Shown here piece by piece: positions 15,509 through 25,027 of a stretch of DNA of 64,000 bases. The translations under genes and the position numbers were made by a program. The stretch spans positions 1 through 64,000 of the forward strand of contig CAKPGD010000001.1 of NCBI GenBank assembly GCA_934154515.1, written 5' to 3'. Origin of the DNA: an uncultured Clostridia bacterium (GTDB taxonomy: Bacteria > Bacillota > Clostridia > TANB77 > CAG-508). The notes under the pieces are model-generated. The model had not been told where the DNA came from. It ran no database searches and saw only the letters and a program-made list of their open reading frames with translations. Positions within the stretch are counted from its first letter, which is position 1. Every line of letters starts with the position of its first letter.

Positions 15509-18500
15509 TTACATTATTACTTCTATATCATATATTTTTCCATCGTCTATTAATTTTAGTTCCTTTTGTTCTATTTCTTGCCCGTTTACTTTAAATATTT
15601 CTACACCTGTATTTTTTTCGTCTGGATTTTTTACCTTTATATTATAAATTGTATCTTTATATTGGTAATGAATACTATACTCTTTCCATGTTTTGTCTAT
15701 GCATGGTTGTATTTTTAATGTATTATTTTCTATTTTTAAACCTAATATATATTCTATTCCTGCTTTTAGCATCCAGCTTGCTGAACCAGTATACCATGTC
15801 CAACCGCCTCTTCCTGCTAAATTTTTGTGTCCATAAATATCTGCTGATATTACATATGGTTCTACCTTATATTTATTTGCTGATTCCATTGTTTTTGAGT
15901 GTTCTATTGGATTTATCATTCTAAATAGGTCTACTGCTTTATCTCCAAACCCTAACATTGCCTCTGCAATTATTGCCCATATTGCTCCATGTGTATATTG
16001 TCCTCCATTTTCTCTAGTTCCTGGTAAATATGCTTTTATATAACCTGGCTCTAATTTGCTTTTTTCAAATGGTGGATCTAATAATTTTATTATTCCGTTT
16101 TCTCTGTCTATTAAATGGTTTTCTAAGCTTTCCATTGATATAAATTTTTTATCGTTATCTCCTGCTTTTGAAATTGTTGCCCAGCTTTGTGATATTCCAT
16201 CTATTCTGCATTCTTCGTTTTGAAGACTTCCTAGTTCTTCGCCATCATCTGTGTATGCTCTTTTATACCATCTTCCATCCCATCCTGCTGTGTTTAATGC
16301 TTTTTTTAATTTTTCTGTTGTTTGCTTATATCTAGCTATTGTTTCATTTAATTTTTGTTCTTGAGTAATAATTTCTTCTTTATTTGCTATTTCTTGTTGA
16401 CTTTCTTGTTGACTTTCTTGTTGATTTTTCTGTTGATTTTCTTGTTGTTTCTCTTGTTGATTTTCTTGTCGTTTCTCTTGTTGTCTTTCTTGTTGCTCAA
16501 TTATTTGCTGTTCTTTTTCTATTTTTTCTTTTTTAGCTTCCATTATTGGTATTAATTTGTTTAATACATCATAAAGGAAAAATCCTAGCCATACACTTTC
16601 ACCTTTTCCTTTGTTTCCTACTGTACTCATGCTATCGTTCCAATCTCCTGAGCCCATTTTTGGAAGTCCATGTTCTCCAAAGTTCATTGATTTTTCTATT
16701 GCTCTTATGCAGTGTTCATATATACTTTCTTTTATATTACTTTCTTCATATAAATCGTATCTTTCATCCACGCCTTCTTCTAGTATTGCTCCTTGTACAT
16801 ATGGTACTTGTATGTCTAATATTGTATAGTCTCCTGTCTGATTTATATATTCTGCTGTTAAATATACAAGCCATAATAAGTCATCTGAGAATCTTGTTCG
16901 TATTCCTTTTCTGTTTTCTTCATGCCACCAGTGTTCTACATCTCCTTCTATAAATTGATGGGCGGCATGCTTTATTATTTGTTTTTTCATGAATTCTGCA
17001 TCTAAATATTTTATTCCTAATGTGTCTTGAAGTTGGTCTCTATAACCGAATGCCCCTCCTGACTGATAAAATCCGCTTCTTCCCCATAATCTACATACTA
17101 TTGCTTGATATGCTAGCCATCCATTTAATAATATGTTAAATGATTCTACTGGTGTCTTTACTTGTAGCTTTCCTAGTAAGTTACTCCAATATTTTTTTAC
17201 TTTATCTAATTCATCTATGCAGTTTGATATTTTAGCAAACCTATAACTGTTATCTAAACTTGTTATTTTGTCTTCTTCCATTCCAAATATAAATGATATG
17301 TCCTTTGATTCAAATGCTTCTAGTTCGACATTTATTTGAATTGCAATAACATTATCTATTCCTAGTGAATTTTCGTTGTTTAAACTTACTTTTCTTAATG
17401 CTTCTGGGTTGTTGAATGTTCCATTTCCTATAAAAAATTTCCTACTTCCTGTATATGATTCTATTTCTTCGCTGCATGAGACATAGGCATATTCGTTTTT
17501 ATTTGATATTTCATTTTTTACAAGAATTGTGTTTGAATTTTTTACAAATTCAAGGTTTATATATCCGTTTGAATTTATTTCGTCTTCTCCTAGCACTGGT
17601 TTTATATAATATACTAGTTTTACTTTTTTTCTGTTTTGTGATAGATTTTTTAAGTTTAGTAGATTTATTTTTACATTGTTTTCGGTTGCTACAAATATGT
17701 TTAAATTTTGTGCTATTTCCATACTTGTATGACTGTATTTTGAGTATCCAAAACCATATGTTACTAAATAATCGTTGTTGTCTGGCATTGGGTTTAAACC
17801 TAATGACCATGTTTTGCTTGTTGTTTCTTCTTTTAGATATATTACTTCTGAAGGATTATCTATTACTTGATTATTTGACCATGATGACATTCTATTTAAT
17901 CTACTGTTTTTACTCCAAGTGAATCCTCCTTGTGCTTCTGTTACAAGTGTTCCAAAGTTACTGTTTGCCATAACATTACTCCATACTGTTGGAAGTCTTC
18001 TTTCTTTATTTACTCTTATCAAATATTCTTTTCCATCTTTAGAAAATCCACCATATTCATTAAAATATTTTAAGTTTTCTGCTTCTAATAATGATGATGT
18101 TTTTTCTTCTTCTAATATTATTTTTTTAGGTACCTCATAGCCTATTTCTTTTAGTGTGTCTTCATATTCTTCTTCTATATCTTTTAATTGCCTTTCTAAC
18201 GGTCCTTTACTACTGTCTATTATTAGATTTGCTCTATATTCTAAAAGTTCTTTGCTTTCTAAGTCATCTATTATAAATATTCCTCCTCTTATATTTTGCA
18301 TATAAGATAGATTTTGATTTAATATTCCATTTATTATGCTTTCTTTTACATATCTTTCGTATTTGTTTTCTTCTTTGTCTAATATTACTAAATCTATATT
18401 TATGTTTTTTGACCTATAAAATTCGTATGCTTTTAGAATTTCTTCTAATATATATGTTTCGTTTACTTCTTGCATTTCTAATAGTACTATTGGAAGATCT

Positions 18501-21500
18501 CCTGAAATTCCGTATTTCCATAAATTTTCTTGTGAATAGTCTTTTTCTGGTAATTTGTTTAAATATAGTTTCTTTAACGGATTTTGATATAATATATATC
18601 CTAGCATTTTTTGATAGTTTTCTATATCTTTATGCTTTATTTCTAAATATCTTGCTTCTGCTTCTACTCTAGCCTTTGATAGTTCAAAAGTTTTCTTTAT
18701 TTTTTCTTCATTTGAATATTCTTTTACATTTTGTATAGCTGTTTTTCTTTCTTGTGATGCTGAAATTATTAAGCTTAGGTTTGATGTTTTTTCTGGTTCT
18801 ATTTTTATAGTTCTTTTTATTGCTACTATTGGATCTGTTACTAAATTTGTACTTTTTGAAAATGGTTTTGAGTTTTCTACCATTATTGGAAGATTTATAT
18901 TTCCTCTACCATAAAATTTTTCTTTATCTATTTCGTATTCTAGTTCTCCTATTGTTTCGTTATTAGTATACAATGTTACGGCCATATACATTTCTTTTTC
19001 TTCAGCTGTATGTTTTCTTCTTTTTACTACTAAAATATTTTCATCCTCTAAATATTCAAATGTTAGAAATAAATTGTTAAATGCAGGGTGCGCATAGTCT
19101 TGAATTGCTTTAGATAGTACTGGCTCTAAGCTTGTTGTTATTTCTAATGTTTCTTCTTCTAACCCATAATTTTTTAATTCTATATTTCTTATTTCTACCG
19201 CTTCTTCTGGAGCTACCGTTACTTTTAATTTTGTTTCTACAGACCCATCTAATCTTCTTATTTTGCTTACATCTTCGGAAAAACTTACTTCATATTTATC
19301 TGGTTTTGGCAAATAATTCATATAGTTTGATGTCCAAATTTTATTATTTCTAATATTTTTCAAATAAAATACTATTCCTTGTATTTCATCTGAAAGTGGT
19401 TTATATCTATTTATTAAAACGTCATCTAGCCTGCTAAATCCATTTCCTTTTTGATCCATTACTATTAAATACTTATCATTTGCTATTGCATTTATTATAT
19501 TTCGTTTTTCATTTATTTTATTAAATACTCTTGTTGCATTGCTTTCATAGTCCATATATTTTATTTTTTCTGGCTTTTTCTTTTCTTCTTTTGTTATTAT
19601 CATGTCTTCTGGCATTTTTTCCTGTAATAGTATATCAACTGCTTCTATTTCCGGATTTTCGTTAAATCTTTTTACTAATATATCATCATTAAACAAGTTG
19701 TTTATTGATAGTAATATTAAGGCTTGATGATGTGCCATATATGTTTTTACTACTTCATATTTTTTGCCTTTGCTTAAATTTCTTGGTGTAAAGTCTAAAG
19801 ATTCATAAAAGCCGTATTTGCCATACATTTTATATTTTTCTAGTTCTTTAAAGTTTTCTATAACTTTATTTGGTATTTCTTTTAATGCTAATGCTGATGC
19901 ATAGCTTGCAACTACTATGTCATCTTCTAGTCCTCTTTTTAATCCTAACCACGGAATTCCTATTGCTTTATATTGATAGTTATTGTTTAGGTCTTTTACA
20001 TTAAATGCTGTTTCTGAAAATCCCCATGGTATTTCTAATTTTTTTGCATATTGCATTTGATTACTTATCATAAATTTACAAGATTCATCTAATAGGCTTC
20101 CTTTATATTTTTTCATTATTATATTTGGCATTAGATATTCAAAAGCTGTTCCTGACCATGATATTAATCCTTTATATTCTCCAAGTACTGTTAGAGTTCT
20201 GTTTAAATTATACCAATGTTTTTCTGGCACATCTTTTTTTGCTATTGCTACAAAGCTTGCTCCTCTTGCTTCTGAAGCTAATAAGTCATAATATGAATCT
20301 GTTAGTTTGTTTTCTTCTATATTAAACCCTATTGAAAATATATTTTTTTCTTTATCATATAGCTTACTAAAATCTGCATTTGCTATTGATATTTCATTTA
20401 TTGGTTTATTTACCCAGTTTGGAATTAGTTCTAGTAGTTTTTCATTTTTACCTATTTTTTCTATAATTTCTTTATAAAATTCTTTTAATACATATACATA
20501 TTCTATAAAGTTTCCGCTATCTACTGTTGATATATACCTTGGTATTAATGGTTCTAACGTTTTTGTATTATACCAATTGTATAAATGCCCATTCCATTTT
20601 TGTAATTTTTCTATTGTTGTAAGCATTTTGTTTAAAAGTAATAATGTGTCTTCTAAATTTTCATAGCCCAGGTCATAACTTGCAATTACCGTTAGAAGTC
20701 CTAATCCTATATTTGTAGATGATGTTCTTGAGACTATTTTTTCTGTTCTATCTTCTTGATAATTATCTGGTGGTAAAAAATTGTTTTTTTCGTTAATATT
20801 TTCTTTAAAGAATTTCCATGTTCTTCTTCCTATTTCAAGTAAGTATTCTTTATCTTCTTTAACTACTTTTTCTATTGCTTTTTCTTCTTTTTTTGTTTTA
20901 CTTATATAGCACATAAATGCTGGTGTTATAAGCCAAAGTATAGCAAGTATTAATATTAATACGTTTTTTAATGCTAAAAAATATATTATACCCAATATTC
21001 CTAGAACTACATTTGAAAACATATTTTTATAATAAGTTTTTAAATCTTGTTTGCTTAATTTTTCGCTTTCTTCTGATGTTATCCATTCTAGCAAGTGTTT
21101 ATTGCTTATTTTCATTCTGTATATACTTTTTATCATAGCATTTAAAGATGTATAGGCCTTGTCTGGTAATGTTGCTATTGCTATTACTCCTCTTATTATA
21201 CTTGCTAAAAATGAATTTATTGTAGATTCAAATCTTTTTTGATATTTATTTCCTACTTTTCTAAATACTATTTTATTTATTATATCTATTATTGTTGGCA
21301 TTATTATTGATATTATTGCGATTGCCATATATATTGAAGAATATTTTATTTTTAAACCCCTTGATATTGCGAAAATTATTATTAGTAAAACTGATGTAAT
21401 AGGAAGGATTTCTCTTATTAAATTATCTAATATCTTGTACCTACATAAAATATTTAATGGGTTTTTCTTTTTTATTTCTTTTCTATTTATGATGTTTTCT

Positions 21501-23869
21501 TTAGTCCAATTATATATTTGAAAGTCTCCTCTTATCCATCTGTGTTGTCTTGTTTTATAGCTATTATAGCTTGAAGGATAACCATCCATTAATAGTATGT
21601 CTGTGGCAAGTCCACATCTCAAATAACTTCCTTCTAATAGGTCATGGCTTAGTACTGTGTTTTCTGGTATTTCATCTTTTAATACTTTTGAAAATACTTC
21701 TAAGTCATAAATTCCTTTTCCAGTAAATATTCCTTCTTCGAAATTGTCTTGGTATATATCTGATATTGCATTCGTGTATGGATCTGTTCCTCCATTTCCT
21801 GCAAATATTTTTGTAAATAGATTTTTTCTACTGCTTTCTATATTTATTCCTACTCTTGGTTGAATAAGTGCGTGCCCACTTATTACTACGTCTTCTTTTT
21901 TGCTTAACTCTGGTTTGTTTAATATATGTGCCATCGCTCCTACTAGCTCTAGCCCTGTATTTAGAACTAATTCTGTATCACTATCTAGTGTTATTATATA
22001 TTTTATTTTTTGTAATTCTTTTATATTGTTTTCTTTTTTCCATGTTTCTATCGTATTTTCTCTAAATATATTTTTTTCTTTTCCTAGTAAATAGTTGTTA
22101 AATTGATTTAATAAACCTCTTTTTCTTTCCCAACCTAAATAGCATTCTTCTTGTCCATTCCAAAATCTTTTACGATATATGAAGTTAAATTTTGGTAGGA
22201 TTTTTTCTTGTTCTTCTTTATTATCGTATTTTTGATTTAATTCTTCTACTTCTTTTATTCCTTCTTCTATTACTTCTTCATCAAATTTTTCTTCTTTATT
22301 ATTTCCTCCTGAACAGTCTCCTAATAGCGTAAAATATATATTTTCACTTTTATTTGCTAAATAATATACTTCTAGTTTTTTCATTAGTTCTTCTACTTTT
22401 TCTTTTGATTTTAATATAGTTGGTATTACAACACAAGTAGCATATTCTTTAGGTATTCCATTATTTTTCATATCTAATTTTACTATCATTTTAGGTTTTA
22501 CTATTTTTCCTAATATATATTGAACTATTTGTACAATTATTTCTTGTATTGGTATTAACGATAGTATAAAAAATACTACACTAAGTGTTATATTATTTAT
22601 TGGTTTTGCTAATATTGCCCAGATTAGTGTATCTATAATTATTGTGCTTCCCCATATTCCATATATATAAATTTTTGATTTTGTTTGTGCTCTTATTTTT
22701 TTGCTTTCTTGCCCTGTTAATTCTTTTAAAAGTTCTTCTTTTCCATCATCTATTAAATAATACCCAACATGCTTACGTTTTTCTTTGTTTGTATTATTTT
22801 CTGATTCTAATTTGCTTTCTTTTTGTGCTAATTCTAATATTTTATTTGCAATATATATTTCAGATATTTTTGTTTTAGTAGATATTTCTTGGATTTTATT
22901 TCTATAATACTCTTTTGATTTATAATCCATTTTTTCATATATTTGTGCTGGATCTTTTTTTAATATTTCTTCTACTCCATTAATGCTTTGAAACACTTGC
23001 AAGAAATCCATTCTAAGTAACTCTTTTATACTTAAGATTGAATTTGCCATACTTACTTTTTTTACTGCTATGTCGAAATGTTCTTTTCTAATTACTTCTT
23101 CTGTTGTCGTTCCCATTTTGTTTACTTCTTCTTCAAGTATGTTTATATAGCTATATGCAGACTTTCCATATTTTTTTAGTCTATATGACATATACTCTAT
23201 AAAAGGGTATTTCATTTCTCCATACCCTTTTACTTTTTGTTTATAGTCTCCTAAATTTTTATATTTCAATTCTTGCTTGTTTTCTACTAGTCTTTCTATT
23301 ATATTTTCTACTCTATATTTTTGCATTTGACTAAAATATATTTTTTCACAAATATCTCTTATATTTTGTATTAATGCTATTTGAATAAATAAGCCTATAT
23401 TCCATATTTCGTCCATATTTAGACTCTTTTTTCTCTGATAACTATTAACTAATTCTCCTATTGTTTTTGAATCTATGGTGTTGTCTGTATAGGCTGTAAT
23501 TTCTGTTGCTAGCACATATATTCTTGCAAATCCTTTATATACTCCATTTGATATTCCTAAAAATTTAACATATTTACTTAATGGCATTTGTTTTTCTACC
23601 ATTTGAATTGTTTCTTCTATTACATAAAAGTTGTCTAACAACCATTCTCCTGCTGGATGTATTGGAATTCCTAATTTTATGTGTTCATTTAGTAATTGAT
23701 ACACTTCTTCTATTGCTTCAAAATTTTCTTTCAGTTGTGGTATTGGATATGTTTCTTTGCTACTGTTTTGCTGTAATATATGATCTGATGCAATTTTTTC
23801 TAAATAGTTCTCTAATTGACCTTTTTCTAATACTGTTCCTTTTATATTTAATTTTTTATAATTTTTCAT
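15509..23869 (-). CDS. ndvB: Cyclic beta-1,2-glucan synthase-like protein (GT84-GH94)
   Basis: About 2786 residues, NdvB/Cgs size. After a helical N-terminal region, membrane helices (about 400-460) lead to a glycosyltransferase domain with LDSDTELV near 700 and the RQHRW motif near 776, then more helices. A glycoamylase-like domain follows (about 1020-1440), then large beta-sandwich regions and a C-terminal GH94 phosphorylase domain with EHWWHEENRKGIRTRFSDDLLWL, GSGDWNDSMSTVG (general acid Asp near 2410) and GRWYKRAYTDDGEELG. Known members polymerise UDP-glucose into beta-1,2-glucan, trim it and cyclise it at the inner membrane. A run of nine QQEx-type units interrupts the GH94 domain. It is last in the NRPS operon, 80 bases after the HD-GYP gene. 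The ATG at 23869 is chosen for its AGGGGTGG site. The exact product is inferred. Confidence 0.88.
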   Translation of the reverse strand: MKNYKKLNIKGTVLEKGQLENYLEKIASDHILQQNSSKETYPIPQLKENFEAIEEVYQLLNEHIKLGIPIHPAGEWLLDNFYVIEETIQMVEKQMPLSKYVKFLGISNGVYKGFARIYVLATEITAYTDNTIDSKTIGELVNSYQRKKSLNMDEIWNIGLFIQIALIQNIRDICEKIYFSQMQKYRVENIIERLVENKQELKYKNLGDYKQKVKGYGEMKYPFIEYMSYRLKKYGKSAYSYINILEEEVNKMGTTTEEVIRKEHFDIAVKKVSMANSILSIKELLRMDFLQVFQSINGVEEILKKDPAQIYEKMDYKSKEYYRNKIQEISTKTKISEIYIANKILELAQKESKLESENNTNKEKRKHVGYYLIDDGKEELLKELTGQESKKIRAQTKSKIYIYGIWGSTIIIDTLIWAILAKPINNITLSVVFFILSLIPIQEIIVQIVQYILGKIVKPKMIVKLDMKNNGIPKEYATCVVIPTILKSKEKVEELMKKLEVYYLANKSENIYFTLLGDCSGGNNKEEKFDEEVIEEGIKEVEELNQKYDNKEEQEKILPKFNFIYRKRFWNGQEECYLGWERKRGLLNQFNNYLLGKEKNIFRENTIETWKKENNIKELQKIKYIITLDSDTELVLNTGLELVGAMAHILNKPELSKKEDVVISGHALIQPRVGINIESSRKNLFTKIFAGNGGTDPYTNAISDIYQDNFEEGIFTGKGIYDLEVFSKVLKDEIPENTVLSHDLLEGSYLRCGLATDILLMDGYPSSYNSYKTRQHRWIRGDFQIYNWTKENIINRKEIKKKNPLNILCRYKILDNLIREILPITSVLLIIIFAISRGLKIKYSSIYMAIAIISIIMPTIIDIINKIVFRKVGNKYQKRFESTINSFLASIIRGVIAIATLPDKAYTSLNAMIKSIYRMKISNKHLLEWITSEESEKLSKQDLKTYYKNMFSNVVLGILGIIYFLALKNVLILILAILWLITPAFMCYISKTKKEEKAIEKVVKEDKEYLLEIGRRTWKFFKENINEKNNFLPPDNYQEDRTEKIVSRTSSTNIGLGLLTVIASYDLGYENLEDTLLLLNKMLTTIEKLQKWNGHLYNWYNTKTLEPLIPRYISTVDSGNFIEYVYVLKEFYKEIIEKIGKNEKLLELIPNWVNKPINEISIANADFSKLYDKEKNIFSIGFNIEENKLTDSYYDLLASEARGASFVAIAKKDVPEKHWYNLNRTLTVLGEYKGLISWSGTAFEYLMPNIIMKKYKGSLLDESCKFMISNQMQYAKKLEIPWGFSETAFNVKDLNNNYQYKAIGIPWLGLKRGLEDDIVVASYASALALKEIPNKVIENFKELEKYKMYGKYGFYESLDFTPRNLSKGKKYEVVKTYMAHHQALILLSINNLFNDDILVKRFNENPEIEAVDILLQEKMPEDMIITKEEKKKPEKIKYMDYESNATRVFNKINEKRNIINAIANDKYLIVMDQKGNGFSRLDDVLINRYKPLSDEIQGIVFYLKNIRNNKIWTSNYMNYLPKPDKYEVSFSEDVSKIRRLDGSVETKLKVTVAPEEAVEIRNIELKNYGLEEETLEITTSLEPVLSKAIQDYAHPAFNNLFLTFEYLEDENILVVKRRKHTAEEKEMYMAVTLYTNNETIGELEYEIDKEKFYGRGNINLPIMVENSKPFSKSTNLVTDPIVAIKRTIKIEPEKTSNLSLIISASQERKTAIQNVKEYSNEEKIKKTFELSKARVEAEARYLEIKHKDIENYQKMLGYILYQNPLKKLYLNKLPEKDYSQENLWKYGISGDLPIVLLEMQEVNETYILEEILKAYEFYRSKNINIDLVILDKEENKYERYVKESIINGILNQNLSYMQNIRGGIFIIDDLESKELLEYRANLIIDSSKGPLERQLKDIEEEYEDTLKEIGYEVPKKIILEEEKTSSLLEAENLKYFNEYGGFSKDGKEYLIRVNKERRLPTVWSNVMANSNFGTLVTEAQGGFTWSKNSRLNRMSSWSNNQVIDNPSEVIYLKEETTSKTWSLGLNPMPDNNDYLVTYGFGYSKYSHTSMEIAQNLNIFVATENNVKINLLNLKNLSQNRKKVKLVYYIKPVLGEDEINSNGYINLEFVKNSNTILVKNEISNKNEYAYVSCSEEIESYTGSRKFFIGNGTFNNPEALRKVSLNNENSLGIDNVIAIQINVELEAFESKDISFIFGMEEDKITSLDNSYRFAKISNCIDELDKVKKYWSNLLGKLQVKTPVESFNILLNGWLAYQAIVCRLWGRSGFYQSGGAFGYRDQLQDTLGIKYLDAEFMKKQIIKHAAHQFIEGDVEHWWHEENRKGIRTRFSDDLLWLVYLTAEYINQTGDYTILDIQVPYVQGAILEEGVDERYDLYEESNIKESIYEHCIRAIEKSMNFGEHGLPKMGSGDWNDSMSTVGNKGKGESVWLGFFLYDVLNKLIPIMEAKKEKIEKEQQIIEQQERQQEKRQENQQEKQQENQQKNQQESQQESQQEIANKEEIITQEQKLNETIARYKQTTEKLKKALNTAGWDGRWYKRAYTDDGEELGSLQNEECRIDGISQSWATISKAGDNDKKFISMESLENHLIDRENGIIKLLDPPFEKSKLEPGYIKAYLPGTRENGGQYTHGAIWAIIAEAMLGFGDKAVDLFRMINPIEHSKTMESANKYKVEPYVISADIYGHKNLAGRGGWTWYTGSASWMLKAGIEYILGLKIENNTLKIQPCIDKTWKEYSIHYQYKDTIYNIKVKNPDEKNTGVEIFKVNGQEIEQKELKLIDDGKIYDIEVIM
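16391..16498 (-). repeat. Nine 12-base tandem units encoding a Gln-rich insert
   Basis: Nine imperfect 12-base units encode four-residue blocks such as QQEK, QQEN and QQES within the GH94 domain of the glucan synthase (about residues 2457-2493). Units differ at a few bases but keep the reading frame. Related proteins have a short helical segment at this point, so it looks like an expanded surface linker and may vary in copy number. Confidence 0.85.
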
Positions 23870-23949
23870 AAAAATTTTTCCACCCCTTGGCATATGTTTT
23901 ATACACATATTGTTTGCCAGTTGTGGAAAATTTATGCATTATTTTGTTT

Positions 23950-25002
23950 CTATTTATATTTTTCTTGTATATTTTTTATACTTTCGTAGCGGTTCTTTAG
24001 TATGTCTAAAAATACACTTGCTATTTGTGGATCAAATTGTGTTCCACTGCATCTTTCTATTTCATTTATAACATCTTCTAGTGGAAGTGCATTTCTATAT
24101 GTTCTTTTTGATGTCATTGCATCAAAAGTATCTGCAACTGCTGCAATTCTTGCAACTAATGGTATTTCTTCACCTTTTAATTGACTTGGATATCCTCTTC
24201 CGTCAAATCTTTCGTGGTGATGTAATACTATTGGAATTATATCTTTAAATGTTTCTGCATTTCCTAAGATATGTACTCCTATTGAAGGGTGATTTTTTAT
24301 TTGTGAATATTCTTCATCATCTAGTTTTGATTCTTTTAATAGAATACTGTCCGGAATTCCTATTTTTCCTATGTCGTGGAATAATCCGCCTATTTTTAAT
24401 ATATGAAGAGTATTTTCGTCTAAGCCCATTTTTTCTCCAATTAATACAGAGAACTCTGATACCCTGTCTGAATGACCTCTTGTATATGGGTCTTTTGCTT
24501 CTACTGTATATCTTAATATTTGTATTGTATCTAAATATGCTTTTTCTAATTCTTCTTTTTTGTTTCTAAGTTCTTCATTTATTTGGCTTATTATATGCAT
24601 TTGGTCAACAGATTTTAATCCAGATTCTATTAATAATAGTAATTGATCAAAATTATTGCTTTTTTCACAATATCCTTGTATTTCTAGTTCTTTTAATGTT
24701 TGTAATGGTGGAGCTAAATCTTTATGCCCTGTTAGTAGCAAAATATATAATTCTTTATTAAATTTTCTTATTTCTTCAACTACTTGGTCACCATGTATTG
24801 GGTCCATTATAAAGTCTAGTAGTAATAAATCATAATGATTCTTTTTTAATTCTTCTATCGCTTCAAGTGGATTTGAAAAGCAGATTAAATCATATCCAGA
24901 TCTTCTAAGAACTACTTTTAATGAGTCTAAGATACCTGAATCATCATCTACTGCCATTATTTTATATGCTGAAGTTATTTCTTCTTTCATATATTTTCTC
25001 AT
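23950..25002 (-). CDS. REC/HD-GYP response regulator (RpfG-like c-di-GMP phosphodiesterase)
   Basis: A 350-residue protein. An intact receiver (about 13-130) has VDDD, the phospho-acceptor in LLLLDFIMDP, LLTGH and the conserved Lys in YCEKS. A coiled linker leads to an HD-GYP domain (about 160-340) with RGHSDRV, the HD pair in GLFHDIGKIGIPD near 206, HHHERFDGRGYP and VADTFDAMTSKRTYR. These residues fit an active c-di-GMP phosphodiesterase controlled by phosphorylation. The gene starts 25 bases after the histidine kinase gene, so the kinase is the natural partner. AGGAGG supports the start. The output may be lower c-di-GMP in the cell; the target is unknown. Confidence 0.93.
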   Translation of the reverse strand: MRKYMKEEITSAYKIMAVDDDSGILDSLKVVLRRSGYDLICFSNPLEAIEELKKNHYDLLLLDFIMDPIHGDQVVEEIRKFNKELYILLLTGHKDLAPPLQTLKELEIQGYCEKSNNFDQLLLLIESGLKSVDQMHIISQINEELRNKKEELEKAYLDTIQILRYTVEAKDPYTRGHSDRVSEFSVLIGEKMGLDENTLHILKIGGLFHDIGKIGIPDSILLKESKLDDEEYSQIKNHPSIGVHILGNAETFKDIIPIVLHHHERFDGRGYPSQLKGEEIPLVARIAAVADTFDAMTSKRTYRNALPLEDVINEIERCSGTQFDPQIASVFLDILKNRYESIKNIQEKYK

Positions 25003-25027
25003 ATTATTTTCCTCCTATTGCTAGATT

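Noticed and set aside
16391..16498. Tandem units considered as a possible CRISPR array
   Set aside because: Units are 12 bases with no spacers and lie in frame within a coding sequence.
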